Assembly (NCBI RefSeq): GCF_017876755.1
Contig: NZ_JAGIOO010000001.1
Span: 2,666,001 to 2,730,000 of the forward strand
DNA: 64,000 nucleotides
Direction of reading: 5' to 3'
From: Crossiella equi
Lineage (GTDB): Bacteria; Actinomycetota; Actinomycetes; Mycobacteriales; Pseudonocardiaceae
A program made the translations under genes and the position numbers. Of this stretch, positions 26,135 to 33,849 are shown one piece after another. The notes under the pieces were generated by a model that was given only the letters and a program-made list of their open reading frames with translations, ran no database searches and was not told where the DNA came from. The stretch's first letter is position 1. Each line of letters starts with the position of its first letter.

Positions 26135-27379
26135 ATGGCCGAGGACGACCGCCGGGTCGTGGTGACCGGCTACGGGGTACTGTCCCCGCTCGGCGAGACC
26201 TGGGCGGCGACGTGGCGGGGGCTCGTCGAGGGGCGCGGCGGGATCCGGGCACTGACCACAGTGGACACCACCGGGCTGCCGGTGCGGTTCGGCGGTGAGC
26301 TGGCCGGGTTCCAGGCGGGCGCGCACCTGCCCGAGCCCCTGGTCGCGCGGACCGGGCGCGCCACGCACCTCGCCCTGGTCGCCGCGCAGGACGCGCTCGC
26401 CGACGCCGGGCTAACGCTCACCGACGCCCCGGACCGCGCCGCGGTGCTGCTGGGCACGGTCGGCGCGCCCACCACCGCGGTGCTGCGCAGCCACGAGGCC
26501 TTCACCCGGCGCGGGTTCAAGGGCGTGCACCCGTACGCCTTCGCCGGGGCGGGGGTGGTGACCGGGGCGGCGGAGGTCGCGCTGCACGTGGGCGCCCAGG
26601 GCCCGTGCGCGAGCCTGGTCACCGCGTGCGCCACCGGGGCCACCTGCGTGGGCGAGGGCATGCGGCTCATCCAGGCCGGGCGCGCGGACGTCGTGCTCGC
26701 CGGGGGCGCCGAGGACTCCTTGACCCGCCTGGACATCGCCACCGCCGCGCGGGCGGGCGCGCTGTCCCGGCGCAACGACGATCCCGCCGGGGCCAGCCGC
26801 CCGTTCGACCGGGCGCGGGACGGCTTCGTGATGAGCGCGGGCGCGGCCGTGCTGGTCCTGGAGAGCGCCGCGCACGCCCGCGACCGCGGTGCCGAGGTCC
26901 GGGCCGAGCTGGCCGGGTACGGGGCGAGCACGGACGCCTTCCACCTCGCCGCCCCTCAGCCCGACGGCCGCATCGCCGAACGCGCGGTGCGCGCCGCCCT
27001 CGCCGAGGCCCGCCTGGACCCCGCCGACCTCGGCCACGTCAACGCGCACGGCACCGGCACCCCGCGCAACGACACCACCGAGATCCGCTTGCTGCGGCGC
27101 GTGTTCGGGCACCGGCTGCCCCGGATCCCCGTCAGTGCCACCAAGAGCGCGACCGGGCACCTGCTGGCCGCGGCGGGCGCGCTGGAGGCGGTCCTGGCGG
27201 TGCAGGCCATCCGGGACGGCGTGCTGCCGCCCACGCTCAACCTCACCGACCCCGAGCACCCGGACCTCGACCTCGTGCCGCACACCGCCCGGACGCGGCG
27301 GGTGGATTCCGTGCTCAGCAACAGCTTCGGGTTCGGCGGGCACAACGCCGCGCTCCTGCTGCGCCGGTGGCGGCCGTAG
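26135..27379 (+). CDS. Beta-ketoacyl-ACP synthase (FabF-like)
   Basis: The 414-residue condensing enzyme has an intact Cys-His-His triad: Cys165 in SLVTACATGA, His305 in VNAHGTGTP and His342 in SATKSATGHLLAAAGA, ending with NSFGFGGHNAALLL. It would extend an acyl chain on an ACP with malonyl units. The start follows AGGAGGAGGAG. An ACP gene and a short AMP-ligase gene follow, so the three look like a small lipid-building unit. No cognate ketoreductase, dehydratase or chain-length factor is present in the window; primary fatty acid synthase may supply those steps. Confidence 0.93.
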   Translation: MAEDDRRVVVTGYGVLSPLGETWAATWRGLVEGRGGIRALTTVDTTGLPVRFGGELAGFQAGAHLPEPLVARTGRATHLALVAAQDALADAGLTLTDAPDRAAVLLGTVGAPTTAVLRSHEAFTRRGFKGVHPYAFAGAGVVTGAAEVALHVGAQGPCASLVTACATGATCVGEGMRLIQAGRADVVLAGGAEDSLTRLDIATAARAGALSRRNDDPAGASRPFDRARDGFVMSAGAAVLVLESAAHARDRGAEVRAELAGYGASTDAFHLAAPQPDGRIAERAVRAALAEARLDPADLGHVNAHGTGTPRNDTTEIRLLRRVFGHRLPRIPVSATKSATGHLLAAAGALEAVLAVQAIRDGVLPPTLNLTDPEHPDLDLVPHTARTRRVDSVLSNSFGFGGHNAALLLRRWRP

Positions 27380-27392
27380 TAGCCTTGCCGCC

Positions 27393-27406
27393 AGCGCGAT
27401 CGCGCT
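27393..27406. promoter_or_regulatory. 14-bp perfect palindrome AGCGCGATCGCGCT
   Basis: A perfect 14-bp palindrome lies just after the ketosynthase stop, 13 bp before a second palindrome of different sequence and about 70 bp before the ACP start. Whether it binds a protein is unknown; short GC-rich palindromes occur by chance more often in this base composition. Confidence 0.35.
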
Positions 27407-27418
27407 CCGCCGCGGCAC

Positions 27419-27434
27419 GTCCCGCCAGCGGGAC
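27419..27434. promoter_or_regulatory. Candidate operator GTCCCGC-CA-GCGGGAC
   Basis: Perfect 7+7 bp inverted repeat with a 2-bp centre, 40 bp upstream of the ACP start codon. The same half-sites occur at 17547-17562 and 33231-33246, and with one mismatch at 41834-41849; I found no copy outside the cluster. Candidate binding site for a cluster regulator. Confidence 0.55.
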
Positions 27435-27474
27435 ACACCCCAGTTTCCGCCCGCACAGACGGGAGTCCTCAGCC

Positions 27475-27714
27475 ATGTCCGAAGAGCTCTACCCCCTCCT
27501 GGTCGGGGTGATCGAGAAGGTCGGCGGGGTGCCCGCCGGTCGGGTGCGGCCGCACCAGGAGTTCGTGGCCGACCTGGGCCTGGACTCCCTGAGCCTGGTC
27601 GCCGTGGTCTACGCGCTGGAGGAGCACACCGGCCTGGACATCCCGGACGAACGCGTGGCCGGGGTGCGCACGGTGCGGGACCTGCACGAGCTGCTCCTCG
27701 AGGAGGCCGCGTGA
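27475..27714 (+). CDS. Acyl carrier protein
   Basis: The 79-residue stand-alone carrier has the phosphopantetheine attachment Ser in FVADLGLDSLSLVAVVYALEE and the expected helix IV region (TVRDLHELLLEEAA). The frame is open far upstream but inside the ketosynthase region; the ATG at 27475 gives a normal ACP. The stop overlaps the AMP-ligase start (GTGA), so the two are translationally coupled. It probably holds the chain handled by the ketosynthase upstream. Confidence 0.95.
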   Translation: MSEELYPLLVGVIEKVGGVPAGRVRPHQEFVADLGLDSLSLVAVVYALEEHTGLDIPDERVAGVRTVRDLHELLLEEAA

Positions 27715-28739
27715 ACCTGTTCGCGACGGCGGACCGGCCCTGGCACCACGACTGGTCCACAATGTCTGATTTGCGGGCCGCTGTCCAGTTGCCGTCCACA
27801 ATGGACTTCGACACCTCGGGCAGCACCGGGCCCAGCCGCACCTGGCGGCACCGGGGCGAGACGCTGTGGACCGAGGCCGGGCTGCTGGCCGACCTGGTGC
27901 GCCCGCACCGGCCGGAGGCGGTGCTCGCCTCCGCCCCGCCCCGGCACCTCTACGGCGCGCTGGCCACCGTGCTGCTGCCCGCGCGGCTGCGGCTGCCGGT
28001 CTGGTACCGGCCGCAGTACTTCGGCGCGCTGCCGCCGCCCGGGGGCAGGCGGTGGCTGGTGGTCGCGGTGCCGTGGACCTTCGCCGCGCTGGCCCGCCGG
28101 GAGGCCTGGCTGGACCAGGTCGCGCACCTGACCGTGCTGCACAGCTCGGCCACCGTGCCGGAGACCGCGGCCCGCCTGCTGGAGCGGCTGGGCGGGCGGG
28201 CCGAGGTGGTCGAGGTGTTCGGGGCCACCGAGACCGGCGGGGTGGCGCACCGGGTGTGGCGGCCGGACCCACCGCCCTGGCGGCTGTTCCCGGACGTCGA
28301 GCTGCGCACCGAGGGCCCCGGGGAGCAGCCGCTGCGGGTGCGCGGCCCGCGCCTGGCCGAGGGGCTCGCCGAGTGGACCCTGGACGACTTCGTGGTACCG
28401 GTGCCGGACCGGGGTTTCCGCTTCGCCGGACGGCGTTCGCGGCTGGTGAAGGTCAACGGGCGGCGGGTGGACCTGGACGTGCTGGAGGCCGCGCTGCGGG
28501 CGGCCCTGCCCGGGATGGACCTGGCCGCGCTGCCGGTGGCCGACCCGACCAGTGGCGAGCACGTCGACCTGCTGGTGGTGCCGGAGGGGCGGACCGAGGA
28601 CGAGGTGCGCGCGGCCATCGCGCACCTGGCCCCGCGCCCGCGCCGCGTGCTGCTGGTCCCGGCCATCGACCGCTCGGCGACCGGCAAGGCGCGGCGCGTG
28701 CGGCTCACAGCTTGCGCAGGAACTCCGCCTGTTCGGTGA
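27711..28739 (+). CDS. Short AMP-dependent acyl ligase-like protein
   Basis: The 342-residue protein keeps core ANL motifs: a phosphate-binding FDTSGSTGPSRTW at about residue 35, FGATETGGVAH in the middle, FRFAGRRSRLVKVNGRRVDLDVLEAAL at the hinge, and RSATGKARRVRL at the C-terminus. It is ~200 residues shorter than typical acyl-CoA synthetases, because the N-terminal subdomain is almost absent. Similar short AMP-ligases accompany aryl polyene and related pathways. It may load a free acid onto the ACP encoded immediately before it (4-bp overlap). Its 3' end overlaps the convergent Nudix gene by 35 bp. Confidence 0.75.
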   Translation: MNLFATADRPWHHDWSTMSDLRAAVQLPSTMDFDTSGSTGPSRTWRHRGETLWTEAGLLADLVRPHRPEAVLASAPPRHLYGALATVLLPARLRLPVWYRPQYFGALPPPGGRRWLVVAVPWTFAALARREAWLDQVAHLTVLHSSATVPETAARLLERLGGRAEVVEVFGATETGGVAHRVWRPDPPPWRLFPDVELRTEGPGEQPLRVRGPRLAEGLAEWTLDDFVVPVPDRGFRFAGRRSRLVKVNGRRVDLDVLEAALRAALPGMDLAALPVADPTSGEHVDLLVVPEGRTEDEVRAAIAHLAPRPRRVLLVPAIDRSATGKARRVRLTACAGTPPVR

Positions 28740-29145
28740 TCGTGTTCTCCGGCGGCTCGGCGAAGCAGCCCACCTGCTCCCCGGCCGCGCTGCCGGTGAG
28801 CTCGCCCGAGCGGTGCGTGGCCTGGAAGGCGAAGCCCACCGGCCAGCCCCGATAGCCGTTGGCGTGCATGAGCGGGTACTCGATGTAGCCCAGCAGCTCG
28901 CCGACCTCGACCTCCACACCCAGCTCCGCGCGCGCCACCCGGCGCACCGCCGCCACCAGCGTCTCGCCGAAGCGCACCGTGCCGCCGGGCAGGTGCCACT
29001 GGCCCTTGCACGGCTCGATGTCCCGCAGCGTGAGCACCACCCCGTCCGGGGTGCGCAGCACCACCTCGACGTTCAGGCGCGGCACCCGACCGTAGACAGC
29101 GTCGAACTCCTCGCGGGACAACGGCATTTCGTCCTCTTCCGGCAC
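28705..29145 (-). CDS. Nudix hydrolase, GDP-mannose mannosyl hydrolase-like
   Basis: The 146-residue protein has LSREEFDAVYGRVPRLNVEVVLRTPDGVVL, then GQWHLPGGTVRFGETLVAAVRRVARAELGV in two pieces. The Nudix box is altered: where the consensus has REUxEExGU, this has RVARAELGV, missing two acidic residues. GDP-mannose mannosyl hydrolase (Gmm) has the same kind of altered box (RLTxAELG) and hydrolyses the sugar from an NDP-sugar. In this deoxysugar cluster an NDP-sugar hydrolase or clean-up role is plausible. The start could also be the Met six codons later. Confidence 0.8.
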   Translation of the reverse strand: MPEEDEMPLSREEFDAVYGRVPRLNVEVVLRTPDGVVLTLRDIEPCKGQWHLPGGTVRFGETLVAAVRRVARAELGVEVEVGELLGYIEYPLMHANGYRGWPVGFAFQATHRSGELTGSAAGEQVGCFAEPPENTITEQAEFLRKL

Positions 29146-29177
29146 ATCCGCACGCTAGCAGCAGGGAGGAGCACACC

Positions 29178-30485
29178 GTGCGCGTCCTGTTCGCCACCCA
29201 CGCCGAACCCACGCACTTCCACGGCATGGTGCCCCTGGCCTGGGCACTCCAGAACGCGGGCCACGAGGTGCGGGTGGCCAGCCAGCCCGCGCTCACCGGG
29301 GTGGTCACCTCGGCCGGGCTCACCGCGGTGCCGCTGGGCACCGACCACCGGCTGCACGAGGTGCTGCGCCGCACCGGCCGCCTGGCCGAGGCCGACCCGC
29401 TGCCCTTCGACTTCGCCCGGCCCGCCGAGGAGATCACCTGGCCCTGGCTGGAAGCGGGCTACCGGGCCTTCGTGCCGTGGTGGCTGCGCCTGGTCAACGA
29501 CGGCCTGATCGCCGAGCTGACCGCGTTCTGCCTGGACTGGCGGCCGGACCTGGTGCTGTGGGAGCCGCTCACGCACGCGGGCGCGGTCGCCGCCCAGGCC
29601 TGCGGCGCGGTGCACGGCCGCGTGCTGTGGGGGCTGGACCTGTTCGGCCGGATGCGGGCCCACTTCCTCCGGCTGCGCCCGCCCGGTGCCCCCGATCCCC
29701 TGGCCGACTGGCTCACCGCCCGGGGCGCGGTGTTCGAGGAGGCCCTGGTGACCGGCCAGTTCACCATCGACCACACGCCGCCCTCGCTGCGCACCGGCAC
29801 CTGCGACCTGCCCGGCCTGGACCACCTGCCGGTGCGGTGGGTGCCCTGCGGTGGCGCGGCCGCGGTCCCGGACTGGCTGCGGGAGCGGCCGCGCCTGCCC
29901 CGGGTGTGCCTGACGCTCGGCACCTCCGGCTTCGCCCCCACCGACCGGCGGGGCGGGCTGGCCGAGCTGCTCACCGCGCTGGCCTGCCCGGAGGTGGAGC
30001 TCGTGGCCACCGTGCCGCCCTCGGCGGTACCACCGGGGCTGCCCAACGTCCGCGCGGTGCCGTTCACCCCGCTGGACGCGCTGCTGCCGAGCTGCGCGGT
30101 GGTGGTGCACCACGGCGGGCACGGCACCTACCGCACGGCCCTGCTGCACGGGGTGCCGCAGCTGGTGCTGGCCAACGTGTTCGACCTGGGCCTGCGCGCC
30201 CGGCACCTCGCCGCCGAGGGCGCCGGGCTCACCGCCTCCTCGGCGCCGGAGGTCGCCGCCGCCGCGCACCGCCTGCGCACCGAACCGCGTTTCCGCCTCC
30301 ACGCCGCCCGCCTGCGGGCCGAGGCGCTCACGCTGCCCAGTCCCTGTGACCTGGTGCCGGAGCTGGAACTCCGCGCCGCCGTCGGAAGGAACCACCATGC
30401 GCATCCTGTTCGCGTCCTACGCCGAGAAAACCCACTTCCTGACACAGGTGCCCCTGGCCTGGGCACTCCAGAACGCAGGCCATGA
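29178..30485 (+). CDS. Macrolide-type (GT1/MGT) glycosyltransferase 5
   Basis: The 435-residue paralogue starts at GTG ([41 protein letters not shown]) after GGGAGGA. The C-terminal domain has VCLTLGTSG and donor motif VVVHHGGHGTYRTALLHGVPQLVLANVFD. Family homology ends near residue 405 (CDLVPELELR); the last ~30 residues are encoded in the start region of glycosyltransferase 6, giving an 89-bp overlap in another frame. The lost or shifted stop codon suggests recent divergence of a tandem duplicate. Confidence 0.9.
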   Translation: MRVLFATHAEPTHFHGMVPLAWALQNAGHEVRVASQPALTGVVTSAGLTAVPLGTDHRLHEVLRRTGRLAEADPLPFDFARPAEEITWPWLEAGYRAFVPWWLRLVNDGLIAELTAFCLDWRPDLVLWEPLTHAGAVAAQACGAVHGRVLWGLDLFGRMRAHFLRLRPPGAPDPLADWLTARGAVFEEALVTGQFTIDHTPPSLRTGTCDLPGLDHLPVRWVPCGGAAAVPDWLRERPRLPRVCLTLGTSGFAPTDRRGGLAELLTALACPEVELVATVPPSAVPPGLPNVRAVPFTPLDALLPSCAVVVHHGGHGTYRTALLHGVPQLVLANVFDLGLRARHLAAEGAGLTASSAPEVAAAAHRLRTEPRFRLHAARLRAEALTLPSPCDLVPELELRAAVGRNHHAHPVRVLRRENPLPDTGAPGLGTPERRP

Positions 30486-31692
30486 GGTGCGGGTGGCCAG
30501 CCAGCCCGCGCTCACCGAGGTGATCACCTCGGCCGGGCTGACCGCCGTCCCGGTCGGCCGGGACCACCGGCTCTACCAGTTCCTGCGCGACGAGCGGGCG
30601 GCGCTGGCCTCGGGCATGCGGGTCCCCGACGAGGCGGCCTGGTTCGACCTGGCCCAGGACCCGTCCACTGTGGACTGGGAGGAGATGCGCCGCGGCTACG
30701 GCCAGATCGTGCTGTGGTGGTGGCGGGCCATGGTGGACACGATGATCGACGGCCTGGTGGAGTACTGCCAGCAGTGGCGACCGGACCTGGTCATCTGGGA
30801 GACGATCACCTTCGCCGGGCCGATCGCCGCGCAGGCCTGCGGTGCGGTGCACGCCCGCCAGATGTGGGCCATCGACCTGTTCACCCGCATGCGCAAGCAG
30901 TACCTGCGCCTGCAGGCGGACAAGCCCGAGGAGCGCACGGAGGACGTGTTCCGGCAGTGGCTGGCCGCGCGGGTGGGCAAGGCGGGCGGGGAGTACGAGG
31001 AGTCCATGACCACCGGGCACTTCACCATCGACAGCGTGCCGCCGTCCCAGCGCCACGACCCGGAGCTCGGCCTGGCCGACCTGGGCCTGGACTACCTGCC
31101 GATGCGGTGGATCCCCTACCACGGCAAGTCGGTGGTCCCGGACTGGCTGCGCGAGCCCCCGCGCCGCCGCCGCGTCGCGCTGACCCTGGGCGTGTCCTCC
31201 ACCGACCAGCTCGACGGCTACGGCCTGTCCGTGCCCGCGCTGCTGCGCGCGCTGGGCGGCCTGGACGTCGAGGTGGTGGCCACCGTGGCGGAGAGCGAGC
31301 AGGCCGCGCTGGGCGAAATGCCGGGCAACGTGCGGCTGGTGCCGTTCGTGCCGCTGAACGTGCTGGCGCCGACCTGCGACCTGGTGATCGGGCACGGCGG
31401 CAACGGCTCGTACAACACCACGCTGTGCCACGGGGTGCCGCAGATCGTGGTGCCGTTCTTCTTCGACGGCGGCCTGCGCGCGGAGTACCTGCGGCGCCAG
31501 GGCGCCGGGATCGTGCTGGACCGCGGCGAGGCCACCGGGGAGCTGGTGGCGAACGCGGCGCGGCGGGTGCTGGGCGACGCGTCGTTCAGCTCGAACGCGC
31601 AGCGGCTGGCTCGGGAGATGCGGACGCTGCCCACGCCCAACGACCTGGTGCCGGTGATCGAGGAGCGGGTGGAGAAGTACCGCAGGCGGTAA
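30397..31692 (+). CDS. Macrolide-type (GT1/MGT) glycosyltransferase 6
   Basis: The 431-residue paralogue starts [41 protein letters not shown], after GGAAGGA. The C-terminal domain has VALTLGVSSTDQLDGYGL, VEVVATVAESEQ and donor motif VIGHGGNGSYNTTLCHGVPQIVVPFFFDGG. Its closest relative in the window by eye is glycosyltransferase 4, which shares the VSSTxxLDGY and PFFFDGG blocks. It is translated from within the 3' end of glycosyltransferase 5 and followed by two hairpins before the convergent C-methyltransferase gene. Confidence 0.93.
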   Translation: MRILFASYAEKTHFLTQVPLAWALQNAGHEVRVASQPALTEVITSAGLTAVPVGRDHRLYQFLRDERAALASGMRVPDEAAWFDLAQDPSTVDWEEMRRGYGQIVLWWWRAMVDTMIDGLVEYCQQWRPDLVIWETITFAGPIAAQACGAVHARQMWAIDLFTRMRKQYLRLQADKPEERTEDVFRQWLAARVGKAGGEYEESMTTGHFTIDSVPPSQRHDPELGLADLGLDYLPMRWIPYHGKSVVPDWLREPPRRRRVALTLGVSSTDQLDGYGLSVPALLRALGGLDVEVVATVAESEQAALGEMPGNVRLVPFVPLNVLAPTCDLVIGHGGNGSYNTTLCHGVPQIVVPFFFDGGLRAEYLRRQGAGIVLDRGEATGELVANAARRVLGDASFSSNAQRLAREMRTLPTPNDLVPVIEERVEKYRRR

Positions 31693-31728
31693 AGGTGGAG
31701 CTGTGACATTGGCGCGCTCCGCGCGCGG

Positions 31729-31821
31729 GTGTTCTCGCTCCCAGGTGACCTCGCCGCGTCCTCGCCACGCGCGACGCGAGCGTCGGCGTGTCGAGAACGC
31801 GGCAAGGTCACGCGAAAACAC
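31729..31821. repeat. Long imperfect inverted repeat downstream of glycosyltransferase 6
   Basis: GTGTTCTCGC (31729-31738) pairs with GCGAAAACAC (31812-31821) with one mismatch; GTGACC (31745-31750) pairs with GGTCAC (31806-31811); and GCCGCG (31753-31758) with CGCGGC (31798-31803). A 6-nt bulge sits on the left arm. It precedes the compact terminator at 31851 and may be a remnant element or transcript-end structure. Confidence 0.6.
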
Positions 31822-31850
31822 AACAACCAGCCGAGGGGCGGGACGTGTCG

Positions 31851-31887
31851 CCTCTCCTCGCCACACCACGCCTGTGGCGAGGAGAGG
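31851..31887. terminator. Strong bidirectional terminator hairpin
   Basis: A perfect 15-bp stem (31851-31865 with 31873-31887, arms CCTCTCCTCGCCACA and its complement) closes a 7-nt loop. It sits between convergent glycosyltransferase 6 and the C-methyltransferase gene. There is no clear U-tract. Confidence 0.85.
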
Positions 31888-31910
31888 GCGGGCGGCGTCC
31901 CGCGCGGGTG

Positions 31911-33137
31911 TCAGAGCACCCGCACGTCCGGCACATAGGTGATCCACTTGCCGCCCGACTCCCGGAACCCCTTCTCCTTGGCCATGATCTCCTCGGCGTG
32001 GTTCCACGCGAACAGCAGCGCGTAGTCCGGGTACGGGCTGGCGAAGAACTCCGGTGGGTGCACCGGCAGGTGCGTACCAGGGGTGAAGCGGCCCTGCTTG
32101 GCCGGGGTGGAGTCGCACACGCCCTGGACCAGGTCCGGGCCGATGCCGCAGAAGTTCGTCACCGTCGCGCTCTTCGCGGTGGCCCCGTAGCCCAGGACGC
32201 GCTTGCCCTGCTGCCGCAACGACTCCAGCAGCTCGACCAGGTCCGCGCGGATGCGCTCCACGTTCTCCCCGAAGCGCCGCAACGTCTCCGGCTCGGCCAG
32301 CCGCTGCCCGTCCTCGGCCGCCAGCAGCTGCGCCACCGCCGGGCTGGGCGTGCGGCGGCCCGCCCGGGCCAGCGTGTAGCGGACCTCGCCGCCGTGCACC
32401 GGCAGGCGTTCCACGTCCACCAGCTCCAGGCCCGCGCGGGCGGCCATGGTCTGCACCGAGCGGGCGGTGAAGAAGAAGAAGTGCTCGTCGTAGATCTGGT
32501 CGAAGGAGGTGCGCTCGACGATGTCGCCCAGGTACGGGTCCTCGAAGACGAACACGCCGTCCTGGGCCAGCAGCGCGTCCACCCCGGCCAGGATCGAGTC
32601 CAGGTACGGGATGTGGCACAGCGTGTTGGCGGCGAACAGCACGTCGGCCGGGCCGTGCTGCGCCCGGACCTCCTCGGCGCTGGCCCGCTCGAAGAAGTCG
32701 ACCCGCACGTTGATCCCCTTGGCGGCGGCCAGTTCCGCGACCCCGCCGGAGGGTTCGACACCGAGGTGGCGCACGCCCGCCTCGGCCACCACCTTGAGCA
32801 GCACGCCGTCGTTGCAGCCCAGCTCCACCAGGAACGGGTCGTCCCCGGTGAGCTCGGTGCGCAGGAAGTGCTCGGCGGTGGACTCGAAGTGCTTGCGCAT
32901 CACCGCCGAACCTGATGATCGGTACGGGTAGTCCTGGTGGAACATGCGCTCCCGCGGCACCTCCTCCATGAGCTGCACCATCGTGCAGCCGGTGCAACGG
33001 CCGACGGCGAGCCGGTAGAAGAACTCCTCCGCGAAGCCGTCCTCACGCGGGAAGTGGTCGGAGAGGGGCTGACGGCCGAAGTCGAAGAACTCGCGCACTT
33101 CGGAGGTGCACACACGGCACCGAGACGTTGCTGGCAT
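31911..33137 (-). CDS. NDP-hexose 3-C-methyltransferase (TylCIII/EvaC type)
   Basis: The 408-residue SAM enzyme has an N-terminal zinc site (CRVC near residue 7 and RCTGC around 50), the SAM motif LVELGCNDGVLL, PYLGDIVERTSFDQIYDEHFFFFT, and a C-terminal domain with VLGYGATAKSATVTN and FAWNHAEEI. This layout defines sugar C-methyltransferases that add a methyl branch at C-3 of NDP-4-keto-2,6-dideoxyhexoses, for mycarose or vancosamine-type sugars. With the 2,3-dehydratase and EvaB-like aminotransferase it supports a 3-amino-3-C-methyl sugar. GGGGAG precedes the ATG. It diverges from the GNAT gene at 33271. Confidence 0.94.
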   Translation of the reverse strand: MPATSRCRVCTSEVREFFDFGRQPLSDHFPREDGFAEEFFYRLAVGRCTGCTMVQLMEEVPRERMFHQDYPYRSSGSAVMRKHFESTAEHFLRTELTGDDPFLVELGCNDGVLLKVVAEAGVRHLGVEPSGGVAELAAAKGINVRVDFFERASAEEVRAQHGPADVLFAANTLCHIPYLDSILAGVDALLAQDGVFVFEDPYLGDIVERTSFDQIYDEHFFFFTARSVQTMAARAGLELVDVERLPVHGGEVRYTLARAGRRTPSPAVAQLLAAEDGQRLAEPETLRRFGENVERIRADLVELLESLRQQGKRVLGYGATAKSATVTNFCGIGPDLVQGVCDSTPAKQGRFTPGTHLPVHPPEFFASPYPDYALLFAWNHAEEIMAKEKGFRESGGKWITYVPDVRVL

Positions 33138-33227
33138 GGGAGACTCCCCGCATAATCGGGAACCGCGGACAGGATTCCTGTCGATGGTGACACGCGCGCC
33201 GCTCGCGCCTCCAGATCTCCTCATTTC

Positions 33228-33249
33228 GCCGTCCCGCTGGCGGGACGGC
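33228..33249. promoter_or_regulatory. Perfect palindrome GCCGTCCCGC-TG-GCGGGACGGC, candidate operator
   Basis: Perfect 10+10 bp inverted repeat with a 2-bp centre, ending 21 bp upstream of the GNAT/ACP operon start. It contains the same 16-bp core as the sites at 17547 and 27419. Its position, between promoter and start codon, suits a repressor or roadblock, or an mRNA hairpin. Confidence 0.6.
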
Positions 33250-33270
33250 TGCCGAGAGGGTGACCGCACT

Positions 33271-33849
33271 GTGCTTTTCCCTTACACGGAAACGAAAAGA
33301 ACCTCCCTCCGCCCCGTGCACCCGAGCCCCGGCGAGACCCTGCACGCGCGGCTGGCCCGCACCGGGGTGGCCGGGCTGCCCGCGCCCGAGGTGTTCGAGC
33401 TGGCCCACGGCCGCGCGGTGGCCGCACAGTTCCTGGTGCGCCAAGGGCATGAGGTAGCCGGGGTCAGCACGCTGTGCGCGCGCGATGCCAACGCCGGGCA
33501 CGTGCGCGCCGAGGTGCTGCTGGACCCGGCGCGGGCGCGCGACGGCGTGGCCATGGAGGCCGTGCTGCTGACCGTGAACTACGCCTTCGCCATGTGGCAG
33601 GTGCGCAAGGTCTACTTCCACAGCCCCGAGGACATGCCCCTGGACTTCGGCGTGAACTCGGTGATGGTGCGCAAGGAGGGCGTGCTGCCCGCGCACCTGC
33701 TGGTGGACGGTGAACCGGCCGACCTGCACGTGTTCGCCCTCCACCGCGCGGAGTGGGAGGAGTTCGGCGTGCCGCTGCTGCGACGCCTGGTGCGCAGCGT
33801 GTCCGAACGCCTGGAGGCCCGCATGGCCCGCGCGGGCGGGCAGGCATGA
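33271..33849 (+). CDS. GNAT-family acyltransferase (paralogue of the 42.0 kb GNAT)
   Basis: The 192-residue protein shows a GNAT-like fold: SLRPVHPSPGETLHARL, a central VAGVSTLCARD..HVRAEVLLDPARARDGVAMEAVLLTVNYAFAMWQVRKVYFHSPED, and C-terminal LHVFALHRAEWEEFGVPLLRRLV. The last two blocks align with VNYAFATWEEVRKIYF and LHWYAIYREEWTALNAPVLDRLV in the GNAT next to the lanthipeptide genes. It overlaps an ACP gene by 4 bp, so acyl-ACP is the likely donor. The acceptor could be the peptide amino terminus, as in goadvionin, or the amino sugar made by the next two genes. The GTG start is chosen after GAGAGGG. Confidence 0.75.
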   Translation: MLFPYTETKRTSLRPVHPSPGETLHARLARTGVAGLPAPEVFELAHGRAVAAQFLVRQGHEVAGVSTLCARDANAGHVRAEVLLDPARARDGVAMEAVLLTVNYAFAMWQVRKVYFHSPEDMPLDFGVNSVMVRKEGVLPAHLLVDGEPADLHVFALHRAEWEEFGVPLLRRLVRSVSERLEARMARAGGQA

